From positions 1 to 64,000 of the forward strand of contig JAVBLG010000072.1 in the NCBI GenBank assembly GCA_031553655.1: 64,000 nt of DNA, read 5' to 3'. The notes below the pieces were generated by a model, which was not told where the DNA came from, searched no databases, and saw nothing but the letters and a program-made list of their open reading frames with translations. The DNA is from JAVBLG01 sp031553655 (GTDB lineage Bacteria > Desulfobacterota > Desulfovibrionia > Desulfovibrionales > Desulfovibrionaceae). Both the position numbers and the translations under genes were made by a program. Shown one piece after another: positions 41,916 to 50,912 of the stretch (positions are counted from its first letter, which is position 1; the number at the start of each line of letters is the position of its first letter).

Positions 41916-43655
41916 ATGATGCGTAAAAAAATGATTGCGACGGAATTAGGCCTTCTGACGGAAAGTTCGCAAGATGTTGAGCACCGCTACGCGCTACACG
42001 CGCATCCTTCATTGCTGTCGCATTTCAATGTTGGTATTCGCCAGACCGCGCCGCCGTTGCCTTCAGGCAAGCCGCGCTGGCTTAGACTCGCTCCGAATAC
42101 ACCTCTTGATGAATTGAAGCGGGCTACAAGCTGGTTTATTTTTATAGGGGCGGAAATAACCCCGGAAATGCTTGACGTGATGCGCCAGGCAATAGTGTAT
42201 GTGTTTGATCCGGATCGGGAAAAGATGTCCGCGTTGATCGAGCGCCTGGAGCTTCCGGCCCTGGTCAAGAAAAACATCTTTTTCTTCTCTGGTGATCCGG
42301 ATTTGATGCCCGAACCTTTGTATTTTGCCCTGCCGGCGGAGATTACAGAACTGGGGCCGCCGGTGTTTTTCACCTCTTCAGCGCTTCCCGAGGATTATAC
42401 GCTGAAGATCAAAAGAACATTGGAAATTTTTTATTATCATCACCAATTATACCCTTATGAAGGCGTGAGGTCTTTTGACGACAAACGGCCTGTACTCTCC
42501 TGGTACAGCTATCAGCATTTCAGACATTTTACGGAGAATCTTGGATTATTGGCCGGAGCTCAGGGCGTTGACGTCCTTAAAGATCGTTTTCCTGAAGGCA
42601 ATGTTCTGTTTGTAGGAGCGGGGCCTTCTTTTGATGACTGCAATATCGATCTTGTACGCCATGTAGCGGGCAATCATATAATTGTATGCGCGTCAAAGTC
42701 CTGCCGTAAACTGCTGGAGCTTGGTGTAACTCCTGATATTGTTTTGCTTATGGATTCCAGCCCGCGCTCTGCGGCTGAGCTGGCCGACCTTAACCTCGAG
42801 AGTAGCATCCTTGTTTGCTATACGTTGGCCGGAGCCAGGGCCGTGCAATGCAAGAAAATGCTGTTTTTCGGGCAGGAACTGGGACAATTGGGTTTGACGG
42901 AAAACGCCATTGACCACCTCGGTTCCGTGGCCAATTACGCTTTTTTCCTGGCCCGGCACATGGGGTGCAGGCATCTGTTTTGCATCGGGTTGGATCTCGG
43001 GTCGTACGTGAGCTTGGGGCGCGGCTATTCCTCCAGGCTCGCGCCCACTGCGGAAAACGAACAATCGTGGCCGTGCCCTGTATATGTGCCGGGAATGAAT
43101 TATACCTTGTTCACTACGCTCAATTTTTTGGATGTGACCGAGTGGATCAAGGCTGAAGTGATAAAATACGGTCTTGTTGTTCAAGTTGCCATACCGTCCA
43201 TTCTTTTTGGTAAAAATATTACTCAGGTGTACAGCACCGGAGAAGTGATATCCAATCCGAACTTCATCTTTGAGCGTCCCATCGCTTTGCCCAAAACCTC
43301 CTTGCCCCCGCAAACACGCGAGCAGGCCATGAAGGTATTGGAGACATACAGGCAATTATGGGGAGCTTTTTTTCACCCGCAAAACCATCTGACCCCGGAT
43401 AACGGTCAGCCGCTGCACGTCCGTTTTCAGCCTTTACTGAAGCATCTGGACGATTACGGGGTGAGCCACCTGCTTAAATCGGCGCCCGGTTATGATGCGG
43501 CCGCCTTTGTGGAAGACTTTTTCAGCGACGATGGGGCGCGCCGCGATCGCGCTGCTGCATCCTGTATGGAATGCCTGGAGTCTGTGGCGCGGGAACTGAG
43601 CGCATGCGCGGAAGAGTCTTTAAAAATGTGGGACGATGTTGCGGAACGCGGCTGA
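41916..43655 (+). CDS. Maf-type motility accessory/flagellin glycosylation protein (DUF115/MptE-like)
   Basis: A protein of about 579 residues in the Maf/DUF115 family, associated with transfer of nonulosonic acids to flagellin in Campylobacter and relatives. The MptE-like core has LFVGAGPSFDDCNIDLVRH with the nucleotide-sugar motif GAGPS, IIVCASKSCRKLLELGV and DIVLLMDSSPRS. FCIGLDLGSYVS ends the core. It heads a plus-strand run with a regulator, neuB and a glycosyltransferase. Starts at 41916 and 41919 are nearly equivalent; AAGG at 41903-41906 favours the first. Confidence 0.82.
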   Translation: MMRKKMIATELGLLTESSQDVEHRYALHAHPSLLSHFNVGIRQTAPPLPSGKPRWLRLAPNTPLDELKRATSWFIFIGAEITPEMLDVMRQAIVYVFDPDREKMSALIERLELPALVKKNIFFFSGDPDLMPEPLYFALPAEITELGPPVFFTSSALPEDYTLKIKRTLEIFYYHHQLYPYEGVRSFDDKRPVLSWYSYQHFRHFTENLGLLAGAQGVDVLKDRFPEGNVLFVGAGPSFDDCNIDLVRHVAGNHIIVCASKSCRKLLELGVTPDIVLLMDSSPRSAAELADLNLESSILVCYTLAGARAVQCKKMLFFGQELGQLGLTENAIDHLGSVANYAFFLARHMGCRHLFCIGLDLGSYVSLGRGYSSRLAPTAENEQSWPCPVYVPGMNYTLFTTLNFLDVTEWIKAEVIKYGLVVQVAIPSILFGKNITQVYSTGEVISNPNFIFERPIALPKTSLPPQTREQAMKVLETYRQLWGAFFHPQNHLTPDNGQPLHVRFQPLLKHLDDYGVSHLLKSAPGYDAAAFVEDFFSDDGARRDRAAASCMECLESVARELSACAEESLKMWDDVAERG

Positions 43656-43722
43656 TAATGCCGCCATAAAACCAGATACAGGATAATATCGTTGAATCAT
43701 ACTACCCAAATGCGGATGTGGC

Positions 43723-44385
43723 ATGGGCGCTAAAAGATCTGGAGCCTCGCCATCGACATCTGTCCAGCTTCTGCCTTTCCGGCAGCGCTTTTTTCGGCCT
43801 TCCACCGATTTGCGCCGCCTGATGGTGTTGCGTCTTTTGAGTGATTCGCCGTCACTGTCCCAAGCCAAAATAGGCAAGGCCTGCGGACTGACGCCGGCAA
43901 TAATCAACCGTTATATAGAAACACTGCATTCCGAAGGACTGATCCGGGTCGAGCCGGTGAACGGGCGTGATTTGCGCTACGAGCTCACAGGAAAGGGGCA
44001 CGAGCTGTCAGGGTTTTTACTTGATGAGTATAGCGCCGAGGTTTCGCGTACCTATGCCTTTATGCGCTCCATACTCGAAGAACGTTTGCGCGCGCTTCTA
44101 GACGGGGCGGATGCCCGGGTGGCCGTGTTCGGCGCCGGGGCCACCAGCGAAATTCTGATTATGGCTCTTACCCAGGTTCCCCAAGCCCAATTGGTGGCCA
44201 TTGTGGATTCGGATCCGAAAAAATTAGGCAAACCTCTGCTTACATATATGGTGTCTTCTCCGGCCATTCTTTCAGCCGTCCAGCCGGACGTTATTATTGT
44301 GGCCTCCTGGGGTATGAAACACCAAATTCTTGAAACTATTGAATCTCTTGCTCTTCCTTCCGGTATAAAGGTGGCTACGCTATGA
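43723..44385 (+). CDS. winged-helix regulator fused to a Rossmann-like domain
   Basis: A 220-residue protein. Residues about 30-95 form a winged helix (RLLSDSPSLSQAKIGKACGLTPAIINRYIETLHSEGLIRVE). From about residue 130 a small Rossmann-like domain follows (RVAVFGAGATSEILI, VAIVDSDPKKLGKPLL, PDVIIVASWGMKHQI) of the same type as the N-terminal domain in paralogues P1 to P4. It may sense a sugar nucleotide or metabolite and control the island, but its ligand and targets are unknown. The neuB gene begins at its stop (ATGA overlap). Confidence 0.75.
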   Translation: MGAKRSGASPSTSVQLLPFRQRFFRPSTDLRRLMVLRLLSDSPSLSQAKIGKACGLTPAIINRYIETLHSEGLIRVEPVNGRDLRYELTGKGHELSGFLLDEYSAEVSRTYAFMRSILEERLRALLDGADARVAVFGAGATSEILIMALTQVPQAQLVAIVDSDPKKLGKPLLTYMVSSPAILSAVQPDVIIVASWGMKHQILETIESLALPSGIKVATL

Positions 44386-45461
44386 ATTCTCGCATTTTGT
44401 CATTTTCTGAAGTTAGCCGCTGCCTGCTTGTGGCGGAAATAGGCAACAATCATCAGGGTGATCCGGAGCTGGCCCGTCGTTGCATAGAAGCCGCCGCCAA
44501 CGCAGGGGCGGACATGGTCAAATTTCAGAAGCGGCACATGCCAAGCTTGTTTACAAGCCAGGGCCTGGCCAGACCCTATAGCGGGAGGAACAGTTTCGGC
44601 CCGACATACGGAGAGCATCGGGCGCGTCTGGAGTTGTCCGTGGAAGCGATGTCCGGGCTTAAAGAATATGCTGAGAGCCTGGGGCTTGAGTTCTTTGCCT
44701 CGGTCTGGGACGAGCAAAGCCTTGAGGATATGCTTGCCATAGGTGTGCGCATTCTCAAACTGCCGTCGGCTGATTTGATCAATCAGCCTTTGCTGACGCG
44801 GTGCGCCGCCGCGCGCCTGCCTTTGATTCTGTCCACCGGCATGAGCAGTATGGAAGAAATAGACGTTGCCGTCTCTACGGTGCGGAAATATCACGATAAT
44901 TTGCTTTTGCTGCACTGCAACAGCAGTTACCCCTGCCCGCCGGAAAAAATCGGCATGCCGGTTATGAATGAACTTGGGCGGCGCTATGGCCTGCCAGTAG
45001 GCTATTCCGGCCATGAAACCGGCCTGGGGCCGAGCGTGGCCGCTGTGGCGCTGGGGGCCGGACTTGTGGAGCGGCATTTCACCATGGATAGAAATTTGCC
45101 CGGTTCGGATCATCCCTGTTCGCTGACACCTGAAGAATTCACGCAATTCTCGGCCATGGCTCGCGATGTGGAAGCTGCCATGCGAATTAAGGAAAAACAG
45201 GTGTTTCCCGAAGAACAGGCCATGGCTCTAAAGCTGCGCAAAGTTCTGGTGGCCGCGCGCGATCTGCCTCAAGGACATTGCGTGGACCCTTCCGATTTCG
45301 TTTTGAAGTGCGCGGAATATCTGGACGGTTCCCCGGCCCTGACCAGAGTGGAACTGCTGGCGGGGCGCGTTCTGCGGCGGGCGCTGACAGCGGAACAGCC
45401 TGCTGTTGCTGAGGATTTCGTACAGAGTGAGTGCCGTTCCGCCTTAGGGCACGATAGTTAA
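44382..45461 (+). CDS. N-acetylneuraminate/nonulosonate synthase NeuB-like
   Basis: A 359-residue enzyme condensing phosphoenolpyruvate with a six-carbon amino sugar to give a nonulosonic acid. LVAEIGNNHQGDPELARRCIEAA and ADMVKFQKR are the barrel signatures, YPCPPEKI and SGHETGLGPSVAAVALGA are typical of the family, and the end (residues about 285-350) is an antifreeze-like SAF domain (AARDLPQGHCVDPSDF). The exact product (sialic, legionaminic or pseudaminic acid) cannot be set from sequence alone. The NeuA-like gene at 26046 is the expected partner. It overlaps the regulator gene by four bases. Confidence 0.88.
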   Translation: MNSRILSFSEVSRCLLVAEIGNNHQGDPELARRCIEAAANAGADMVKFQKRHMPSLFTSQGLARPYSGRNSFGPTYGEHRARLELSVEAMSGLKEYAESLGLEFFASVWDEQSLEDMLAIGVRILKLPSADLINQPLLTRCAAARLPLILSTGMSSMEEIDVAVSTVRKYHDNLLLLHCNSSYPCPPEKIGMPVMNELGRRYGLPVGYSGHETGLGPSVAAVALGAGLVERHFTMDRNLPGSDHPCSLTPEEFTQFSAMARDVEAAMRIKEKQVFPEEQAMALKLRKVLVAARDLPQGHCVDPSDFVLKCAEYLDGSPALTRVELLAGRVLRRALTAEQPAVAEDFVQSECRSALGHDS

Positions 45462-45524
45462 CGCGTAAAGGTCAAACCGAAATTTGAGAAGTTGCAGTCT
45501 GGAGCAGTGGAATAAAGTGGCCAA

Positions 45525-46484
45525 ATGCGCATACTAATGCTGGCAATAAACGATCCCGCCGGAGCGGCCATGCTCTTGTGCGACGCGCTCAAGCGCCATA
45601 CCGGGCACAAGGCTCGGCTGGTGACTCTGGAAACGCGTTATAATCACAATTTTAACCACGACATTCATATTCCCGACGCGGATGAGACTGCGCTGGACGA
45701 GGTGAATGAGCTTTTTAAATCTTGCGACATCTTGCATTTTCATATGACTGCGGACGAATTTACCAGCTTCGGGCCTTTTTTGCCCGCCGATTATTTGCAT
45801 GATAAATTAATCGTTCATCACCATCACGGCCACCCTGATTTTCGTGCTAATCCTGAAAAATACAGGAAAAAATATAAAGAACGCCACCGGCGCAACTTGT
45901 TGGTGAGCACTCCGGACTTGCTGCGCCTTTTGCCGGAAGCCCTCTGGCAGCCCAATACCGTGCCGGTCGACGATCCGGCCTATTCCCCGGCGCAAGAGCG
46001 CCTTCCCGGCCCGCTGCGCATCGGACATTCGCCCACCAACAAGACATTAAAAAATACCGAGGAATTTTTACGGGTAACGGAAAACCTGACCTGCGATGCG
46101 GCATTGCCTGCCAATGAACGTGTCTTTATAGACAATGTTCCGCATGCCGAATGCCTGCGGCTTAAGCGGAATTGCGACATCTTTTTCGATCACATGCAGG
46201 GTTATTTCGGACTGTCGTCACTGGAAGCCCTGAGCCAGGGCGTTCCGACCATTGCCGGGCTTGATGAATGGAACATGCGGCACATTGAAGAATTCGCGGA
46301 AAGCGTGGCTCCCTGGATAATCGCGCGCGGCGAAGAGAACCTGAAAGAAGCGGCCCGTTCTTTGATTCAAGACGAAGGCTTGCGCCGCGCCAAAGGCGCG
46401 GAAAGCAGAAAATTTATGGAAAAAGGCTGGCATGACAGCAAAACCGCGCTGCGTCTCAATTCTTTCTATAATAATCTTCAATAA
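45525..46484 (+). CDS. glycosyltransferase-like protein, GT-B fold
   Basis: A 319-residue protein. MRILMLAINDPAGAAMLLCDALKRHTG starts the acceptor domain, and KLIVHHHHGHPDFR is a histidine-rich loop. The donor part carries RIGHSPTNKTLKNTEEFL and FDHMQGYFGLSSLEALSQGVPTIAG, related to the glycosyltransferases at 7743 and 8855. It is the last gene of the Maf/neuB run and probably adds a sugar to the same glycan. Confidence 0.7.
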   Translation: MRILMLAINDPAGAAMLLCDALKRHTGHKARLVTLETRYNHNFNHDIHIPDADETALDEVNELFKSCDILHFHMTADEFTSFGPFLPADYLHDKLIVHHHHGHPDFRANPEKYRKKYKERHRRNLLVSTPDLLRLLPEALWQPNTVPVDDPAYSPAQERLPGPLRIGHSPTNKTLKNTEEFLRVTENLTCDAALPANERVFIDNVPHAECLRLKRNCDIFFDHMQGYFGLSSLEALSQGVPTIAGLDEWNMRHIEEFAESVAPWIIARGEENLKEAARSLIQDEGLRRAKGAESRKFMEKGWHDSKTALRLNSFYNNLQ

Positions 46485-46486
46485 GT

Positions 46487-48424
46487 CTACTTTCCCTTGT
46501 ACACCAGGGCCAGCATGGTGATGTCATCCGACTGCATGGCCCCGCCCGCGAAAATATCAATATCCGTCTTCACAGCGTTCAGCAAATCGGCCAAATTTCT
46601 TTGCAAAGTGGAATAATGGGTGTTCAGCGATTGCTCCAGCCCGGCTTCTCCAAAGAATTCCCCGGTGAGGTTGGCGGCCTCGGTCACCCCGTCGGTGTAT
46701 AAAAAGAGCGCATCGCCGCTTTTCAAAACCACTTCCGCCGTTGGATATACAGAGTTCCCCCTCACGGCCAAGGGCAGGCCTTTGGGCATGGGCAATGGTT
46801 CGAATTCCCCCTCGGAGCGATGGACAAGCAGAGGATTGTGCCCGGCATTGGCATACGTGAAAAGCCCGCTCTCAAGGTCCAAAATACCCAGAGCGGCGGT
46901 TACAAACATAAATGTTTTATTGTTTTCGTACAGTTGCGCATTGGTTTTGGCCAGAACTTCCCCGACCCCGGTCTGTTCCTGGGCATTGTTGCGGAGCAGG
47001 GTTTTGGCCACCACCATGAACAGGGCGGCGGGCACTCCCTTGTCGGAAACGTCGGCCACCACCACGGCCAGATGGTTTTCGTCTATAAAAAAGAAGTCGT
47101 AAAAGTCGCCGCCCACGGCCTTGGCCGGAATCATGACGGCATGTATGTCCATTTCCAGTCTGTTGGGAAAGGGCGGAAAAATGGACGGCAGCAAGGAAGC
47201 TTGAATGTCGTGGGCAATGGAAAGCTCCGTGGCGAAGCGTTCCTTTTCGGCGGTTACCGTTTTCAAATGCTCTATGTGGCTTTTGAGGTCGCCGGACATA
47301 TGATTGAAGGCCGAGGCCAGAACGCCGAATTCGTCGTTGGCGGCAAGCTCCACGCGGGCCTCAAGATTGCCCTTGCCTATTTCGTCGGCGGCTCCGGCCA
47401 GAGCGGCCACAGGCCTTTCAATCAGGCGGTTCAGCAAAAGCCAGGTGATGCCCACAATGAGCAAAGTGGCGAACAGCAGAGCGGCTACCGACAGTTTGAG
47501 CGCTCTGTGTATGTCCACGAACAGCTCGCGTTCAGGCACGTTGATCGCCATCATCATGCCGTTGCCGAACGGTTTGGTAAAGGACAGCCAGCTTTCGCCC
47601 TTGTGGGTAATCAGGCGTTCTTCCGGAGCATCTTTTTTATACCAGCTCACTGTGGACAGTGATTTGCCAACCGGGTTCTGAGGCAGGCCTTTTTCGCTGA
47701 GAGCCAGAATGTAGTCGTGCCGGGCGTCGGCAAAAAGGGCGAAGCTGTCAGGGGTAGGTCGCACCGTAGCCATGTGCGCGGCAATGTCATCGAGCTGCCA
47801 GTCCACTGTGGCCATGCCTATGAACACTCCGGAATGATCGTACATGCCGCTTCCCGCCGTGGTCATCAGGGCCATGGTGCCGGTGTCATCAAAATATGGC
47901 GCGGTCCAGGCCACATCCAGACCCAGCCGTCCACCGCTTTGCTCAAGTTGTTCTTTGATCGACAAATACCATTCCTGGCGCGGATAATAATACTCGCGGC
48001 TTTCGAAGCTCTCATCAAAAACCACGGCCCCAGCCAGGGTGTAGGCATAGTAGCATAGCAATTCCCGTTGCGGTTCCACAATGTGGGGGGCAAACCATAT
48101 GCCCCCGCCCACAGCCAGGGTGTTAATCATGAAATTACGCATTACGGCATGGCGGCCGGGTGTGCCGACAGCCGTGTTACTCTTGAACAGCAGCTCGCCG
48201 TCAAGGGCCAACAGACGCACATTGTCCCGTAAGCGACGCACGGCATCTTCCAGCCGTTCAGCCTGAAACAGTACCTGTGAGCGGCATTCGGCCACTTTGA
48301 GCTCTTTGTGCTTATGGTAGGCTCTGCCGCCGATAACGGCCAGAGCCAAGGCCAAGGCCAGAAAAATAAAAAATACGACCAGAGATATTTTGGTCTTGAT
48401 CGTCGTTCGCATTTGGTGCGCCAT
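46487..48424 (-). CDS. PP2C/SpoIIE-family serine phosphatase with cache and HAMP domains
   Basis: A 645-residue membrane protein. An N-terminal hydrophobic segment (about 14-32) and a second at about 312-332 bracket a large periplasmic cache-type sensor. The HAMP linker (LIERPVAALAGAADEIGKGNLEARV) leads to a PP2C-like phosphatase with VGGDFYDFFFID, VVADVSDKGVPAALFM, ANAGHNPLLVH, LYTDGVTEA and DDITMLALV. The family (RsbU/SpoIIE) dephosphorylates anti-anti-sigma factors, so it may tie an external signal to gene control. No partner gene is adjacent. Confidence 0.88.
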   Translation of the reverse strand: MAHQMRTTIKTKISLVVFFIFLALALALAVIGGRAYHKHKELKVAECRSQVLFQAERLEDAVRRLRDNVRLLALDGELLFKSNTAVGTPGRHAVMRNFMINTLAVGGGIWFAPHIVEPQRELLCYYAYTLAGAVVFDESFESREYYYPRQEWYLSIKEQLEQSGGRLGLDVAWTAPYFDDTGTMALMTTAGSGMYDHSGVFIGMATVDWQLDDIAAHMATVRPTPDSFALFADARHDYILALSEKGLPQNPVGKSLSTVSWYKKDAPEERLITHKGESWLSFTKPFGNGMMMAINVPERELFVDIHRALKLSVAALLFATLLIVGITWLLLNRLIERPVAALAGAADEIGKGNLEARVELAANDEFGVLASAFNHMSGDLKSHIEHLKTVTAEKERFATELSIAHDIQASLLPSIFPPFPNRLEMDIHAVMIPAKAVGGDFYDFFFIDENHLAVVVADVSDKGVPAALFMVVAKTLLRNNAQEQTGVGEVLAKTNAQLYENNKTFMFVTAALGILDLESGLFTYANAGHNPLLVHRSEGEFEPLPMPKGLPLAVRGNSVYPTAEVVLKSGDALFLYTDGVTEAANLTGEFFGEAGLEQSLNTHYSTLQRNLADLLNAVKTDIDIFAGGAMQSDDITMLALVYKGK

Positions 48425-48607
48425 ATTTCGTATTCTTGCCGTTTGTTGTATCTTACAGGTGTATTATTTTTCCGGACGCTGAAAGGGCGTCATTCAAATT
48501 ACATAGGTGACATATAAAGTCCGGCGGCGCAAGTATAACGGCAGGTACGCGCTGGGCTGGCACATCCAAATTTCAAAGCTATAAAAGGCAATTCCTCATT
48601 CCGATCG

Positions 48608-48967
48608 GTGGCTCCATTAGCGTGCCGATTGACAAGTGTGATGGGTGGGGGTGGCAGCGACGGACGCTTTACTGGAACAGTTGGCGCAGGCGGGAATGGC
48701 GGGGGAGGATCAGCAGAATTGACTTTTGCCCAAGCTGTTGCATCAGGAATAAGCAATTTAGTGCCATCAGCGGAGAGTTTTGGCAATGACCTTTATAAAG
48801 CGGTTACAAACCCAAAACAGACCGCAAAAGGCCTCTGCAACATTATAGCTGGCTACAGTTGTGAACTTTTTGGAGTTGAAAGCGATTACCGGGCATATTC
48901 CGATACAGTGACAGCATATTTCGCTAATCGCTATTTTCGTACTTCTTCAATGATATCTTTATTGTAA
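48608..48967 (+). pseudogene. possible remnant of a polymorphic-toxin or repeat protein
   Basis: A 119-codon frame, starting at GTG, with a glycine-rich stretch (GGGGSDGRFTGTVGAGGNGGGG) and then ELTFAQAVASGISNLVPSAESFG and AVTNPKQTAKGLC, which resembles the pre-toxin region of some polymorphic toxins. There is no signal, repeat array or toxin domain, so it looks like the cut-off end of a once larger gene. Family similarity is my impression only. It converges on the small membrane-protein gene. Confidence 0.4.
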
Positions 48968-49308
48968 AGTGACCATACATCATTTCTTTGCAAATGAATA
49001 ATATGGTCTGAATACTCTTTGATCAGACGCAAAGACGCTCTTCTCGAGTATGCTTTTTTTGATATAATAAATGTTAATAAATTTTCATCAATTTCAATTA
49101 GCTTCATAATTCCAACGAGCCGTGAATCTTTATCCTCGTAACCACTATCTTTAATATGCGCAACTTTTACTACATATAAGTCTCCGACATGTGGTTCAGC
49201 AAGAAATTCTTTTGTGCTTTTTTTTGTCAAGTAACAATGTGGGATAGTTATAATAAATATGATGGACCATATTATTGCAGCGACTTTTTCTAATTTGCTC
49301 ATTTGCAT
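48931..49308 (-). CDS. small membrane-anchored protein of unknown function
   Basis: A 125-residue protein with one hydrophobic segment near residues 8-28, followed by a basic, soluble part (KEYSDHIIHLQRNDVWSLYNK). AAGG lies six bases before the ATG, so it could be expressed. AT-rich and unlike its neighbours. It overlaps the end of the toxin-like remnant on the other strand. It might be an immunity protein left over from a toxin pair, but there is no direct evidence. Confidence 0.5.
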   Translation of the reverse strand: MQMSKLEKVAAIIWSIIFIITIPHCYLTKKSTKEFLAEPHVGDLYVVKVAHIKDSGYEDKDSRLVGIMKLIEIDENLLTFIISKKAYSRRASLRLIKEYSDHIIHLQRNDVWSLYNKDIIEEVRK

Positions 49309-49583
49309 GCGCCGCCTTAAGCATCAAGTCGAGGTATAAGAAGGGCTGTTTTTTCTGTTCAGATAGCATTCTACACCAATGTTGATTTTTTGAAATCTTG
49401 CATAAAGAATGGCTAACTGTCATACTCCCTTCTGCGCCATCGTCAGTATCTATGTGGTTGCAGCATCATCTATAGGTCTAACTGCCTCTCCACAGGCTGA
49501 CACAGCATGCTCTGCCGCCGAAGAAAGAGTGGAACAGGAAAGGCAAAAAGGCAAGAAAATTCCAGTTAAGGCGCGGGGAATAA

Positions 49584-49882
49584 AATATTAAACTCAAATC
49601 CAAACATCAAAAATTTCAAGAACAGGCCGCCAACTCTGTTGCCGACCTGTTCATCGGCCAGGAAGAGAAAACCGCCACCTTTTTCATCATCCAGGGCGAC
49701 CGCCCCACCTTATTGGAAAACCAATACGGCGTTGGCAACGCTTTGCTCATTGACGGCGTAACCATGCTCGCCAACATGCAGGCCGTGCAGAAGCGCAATA
49801 GTCTGTCGCAGACCAGCAGTCTGGAAAATCGCCAATTCAGCATCGAGATGGAAACCGGCACCGTTGACGAGCCTGAGTGGTA
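49584..49882 (+). pseudogene. 3-prime gene fragment without a start
   Basis: A frame of about 98 codons ends at TGGTAA near 49880. It contains VADLFIGQEEKTATFFIIQGD, QYGVGNALLIDGVTMLAN and MQAVQKRNSL, is more GC-rich than its surroundings and has no plausible start before an internal ATG at 49768. It looks like the last part of a decayed gene. I do not recognise the family. Confidence 0.45.
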
Positions 49883-49904
49883 AAACAAAGAACGGGAAAC
49901 AAAG

Positions 49905-50755
49905 ATGAACAAAGCGGTTATTTGTGTCGGCTGCGCATTATTTTTGGGCTTATCACTTTTATTTGATACGCAGTGCGAGGCGGCAACGCTGAAAGAAAGG
50001 GAACAGGCAAAACTTGATATAGATAATGCCGTAAAAATGTGGACAAAAATTTTGATCTTCTGCTTTCTCTGCGCAAAAAAGTACATCCATATGGGACTGG
50101 CTATTGGAATCAAGCCGTTGTAGATAAAATTCCAAAGCAAGCCAGGGCTGTTATATTAGTTATGGCGCGATCCGGCGTAGATGTGTATGGAATGTGCCCC
50201 AGAGCGGTCTTGAAAGATGAATTATCTTTTAATAAATATGCATTGTGGATGGAAAATGCTGTGACTTCCCTCAATGCCCTGTCTCTTAAAGATCCAGAGC
50301 AAGAAAGGGTTCGCAAAGAATGCCTGGAGGAAATCAAAAAGTTTTTAGACACCAAGGAATCATGGAAATTTTTTTCCCCGCTGCGCCAAATCATTCTTGA
50401 TATAAACAACGCCGTAAAAGATGTGGCCAAGAATTTTGATCTTCTGATTTCCTTGCGCGAAAAATTGGAGCCGCATAACACCTACTATTGGGATGAAGCC
50501 GTCGCGGATGAAATTCCGGATCAAGCCGAGGCTGTTATATCGATTACAGCGAAAACCGGCGCAATTGTGGATAGAATGTGCATTATAAGGTCTGTGGAGG
50601 AGTTATCTTTTGAAGAAAATGTATTGTGGATGGAAAATGCTGTGGCATCCCTAAATGCTTTGTCCCTTACAGATCCCGAGCAAGAAGCCATCCGCAAAAA
50701 ATGCCTGAATAAAATTGAAAAATCTTTGGCCAGGAAGGAATCATGGGAATATTGA
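49905..50755 (+). pseudogene. secreted two-repeat protein interrupted by a one-base deletion
   Basis: A signal peptide (MNKAVICVGCALFLGLSLLFDTQCEA region) opens in one frame and the rest continues from 50039 in the next. Two related repeats of about 105 residues follow, each containing NFDLL(L/I)SLR, a YW motif, EN/ENAV(T/A)SLNALSL and DPEQE. The second repeat reads GTA-AAA-GAT-GTG, where the first has GTAAAAATGTG, so one base is missing at 50036-50037 within a run of A. Restoring it gives one intact protein of about 283 residues. The function is unknown. Confidence 0.7.
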
Positions 50756-50826
50756 TTCGGCAGGCTCACCCGCAACATAAATGAGCATAGAGAATTAAAA
50801 TGTTCCCGCCCTGCAAGTACGCGAGC

Positions 50827-50852
50827 GGGCCGACGCACATAAGCGTCGGCCC
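50827..50852. terminator. strong hairpin between convergent genes
   Basis: GGGCCGACGC-acataa-GCGTCGGCCC has a perfect ten-base-pair stem followed by a T-rich stretch. It lies between the repeat-protein gene and the carrier gene, so it could stop transcription from both sides. Confidence 0.6.
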
Positions 50853-50912
50853 TGTATTTGTGCGTGAAAGGCTGTCAAACCCGTCAGGCAAGGCGTGAAT
50901 TGTGGAAAATGA

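Noticed and set aside
44400..45146. A 248-codon minus-strand frame opposite neuB
   Set aside because: It is a shadow of the neuB reading frame with no family features.
46820..47662. A 280-codon plus-strand frame opposite the PP2C phosphatase
   Set aside because: It is antisense to a phosphatase with all expected motifs and has no ribosome-binding site or recognisable domain.
49196..49423. A 75-codon minus-strand frame overlapping the small membrane protein
   Set aside because: It overlaps a better-supported frame with a ribosome-binding site and has no features of its own.
49409..49591. A 60-codon plus-strand frame with a hydrophobic start
   Set aside because: It is too short to judge, lacks a clear ribosome-binding site and lies in a decaying region; it may be part of a lost gene.
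49616..50140. A 174-codon minus-strand frame over the decayed stretch
   Set aside because: It crosses the plus-strand remnant and the signal peptide of the repeat protein and shows no domain; the plus-strand readings are supported by internal repeats.
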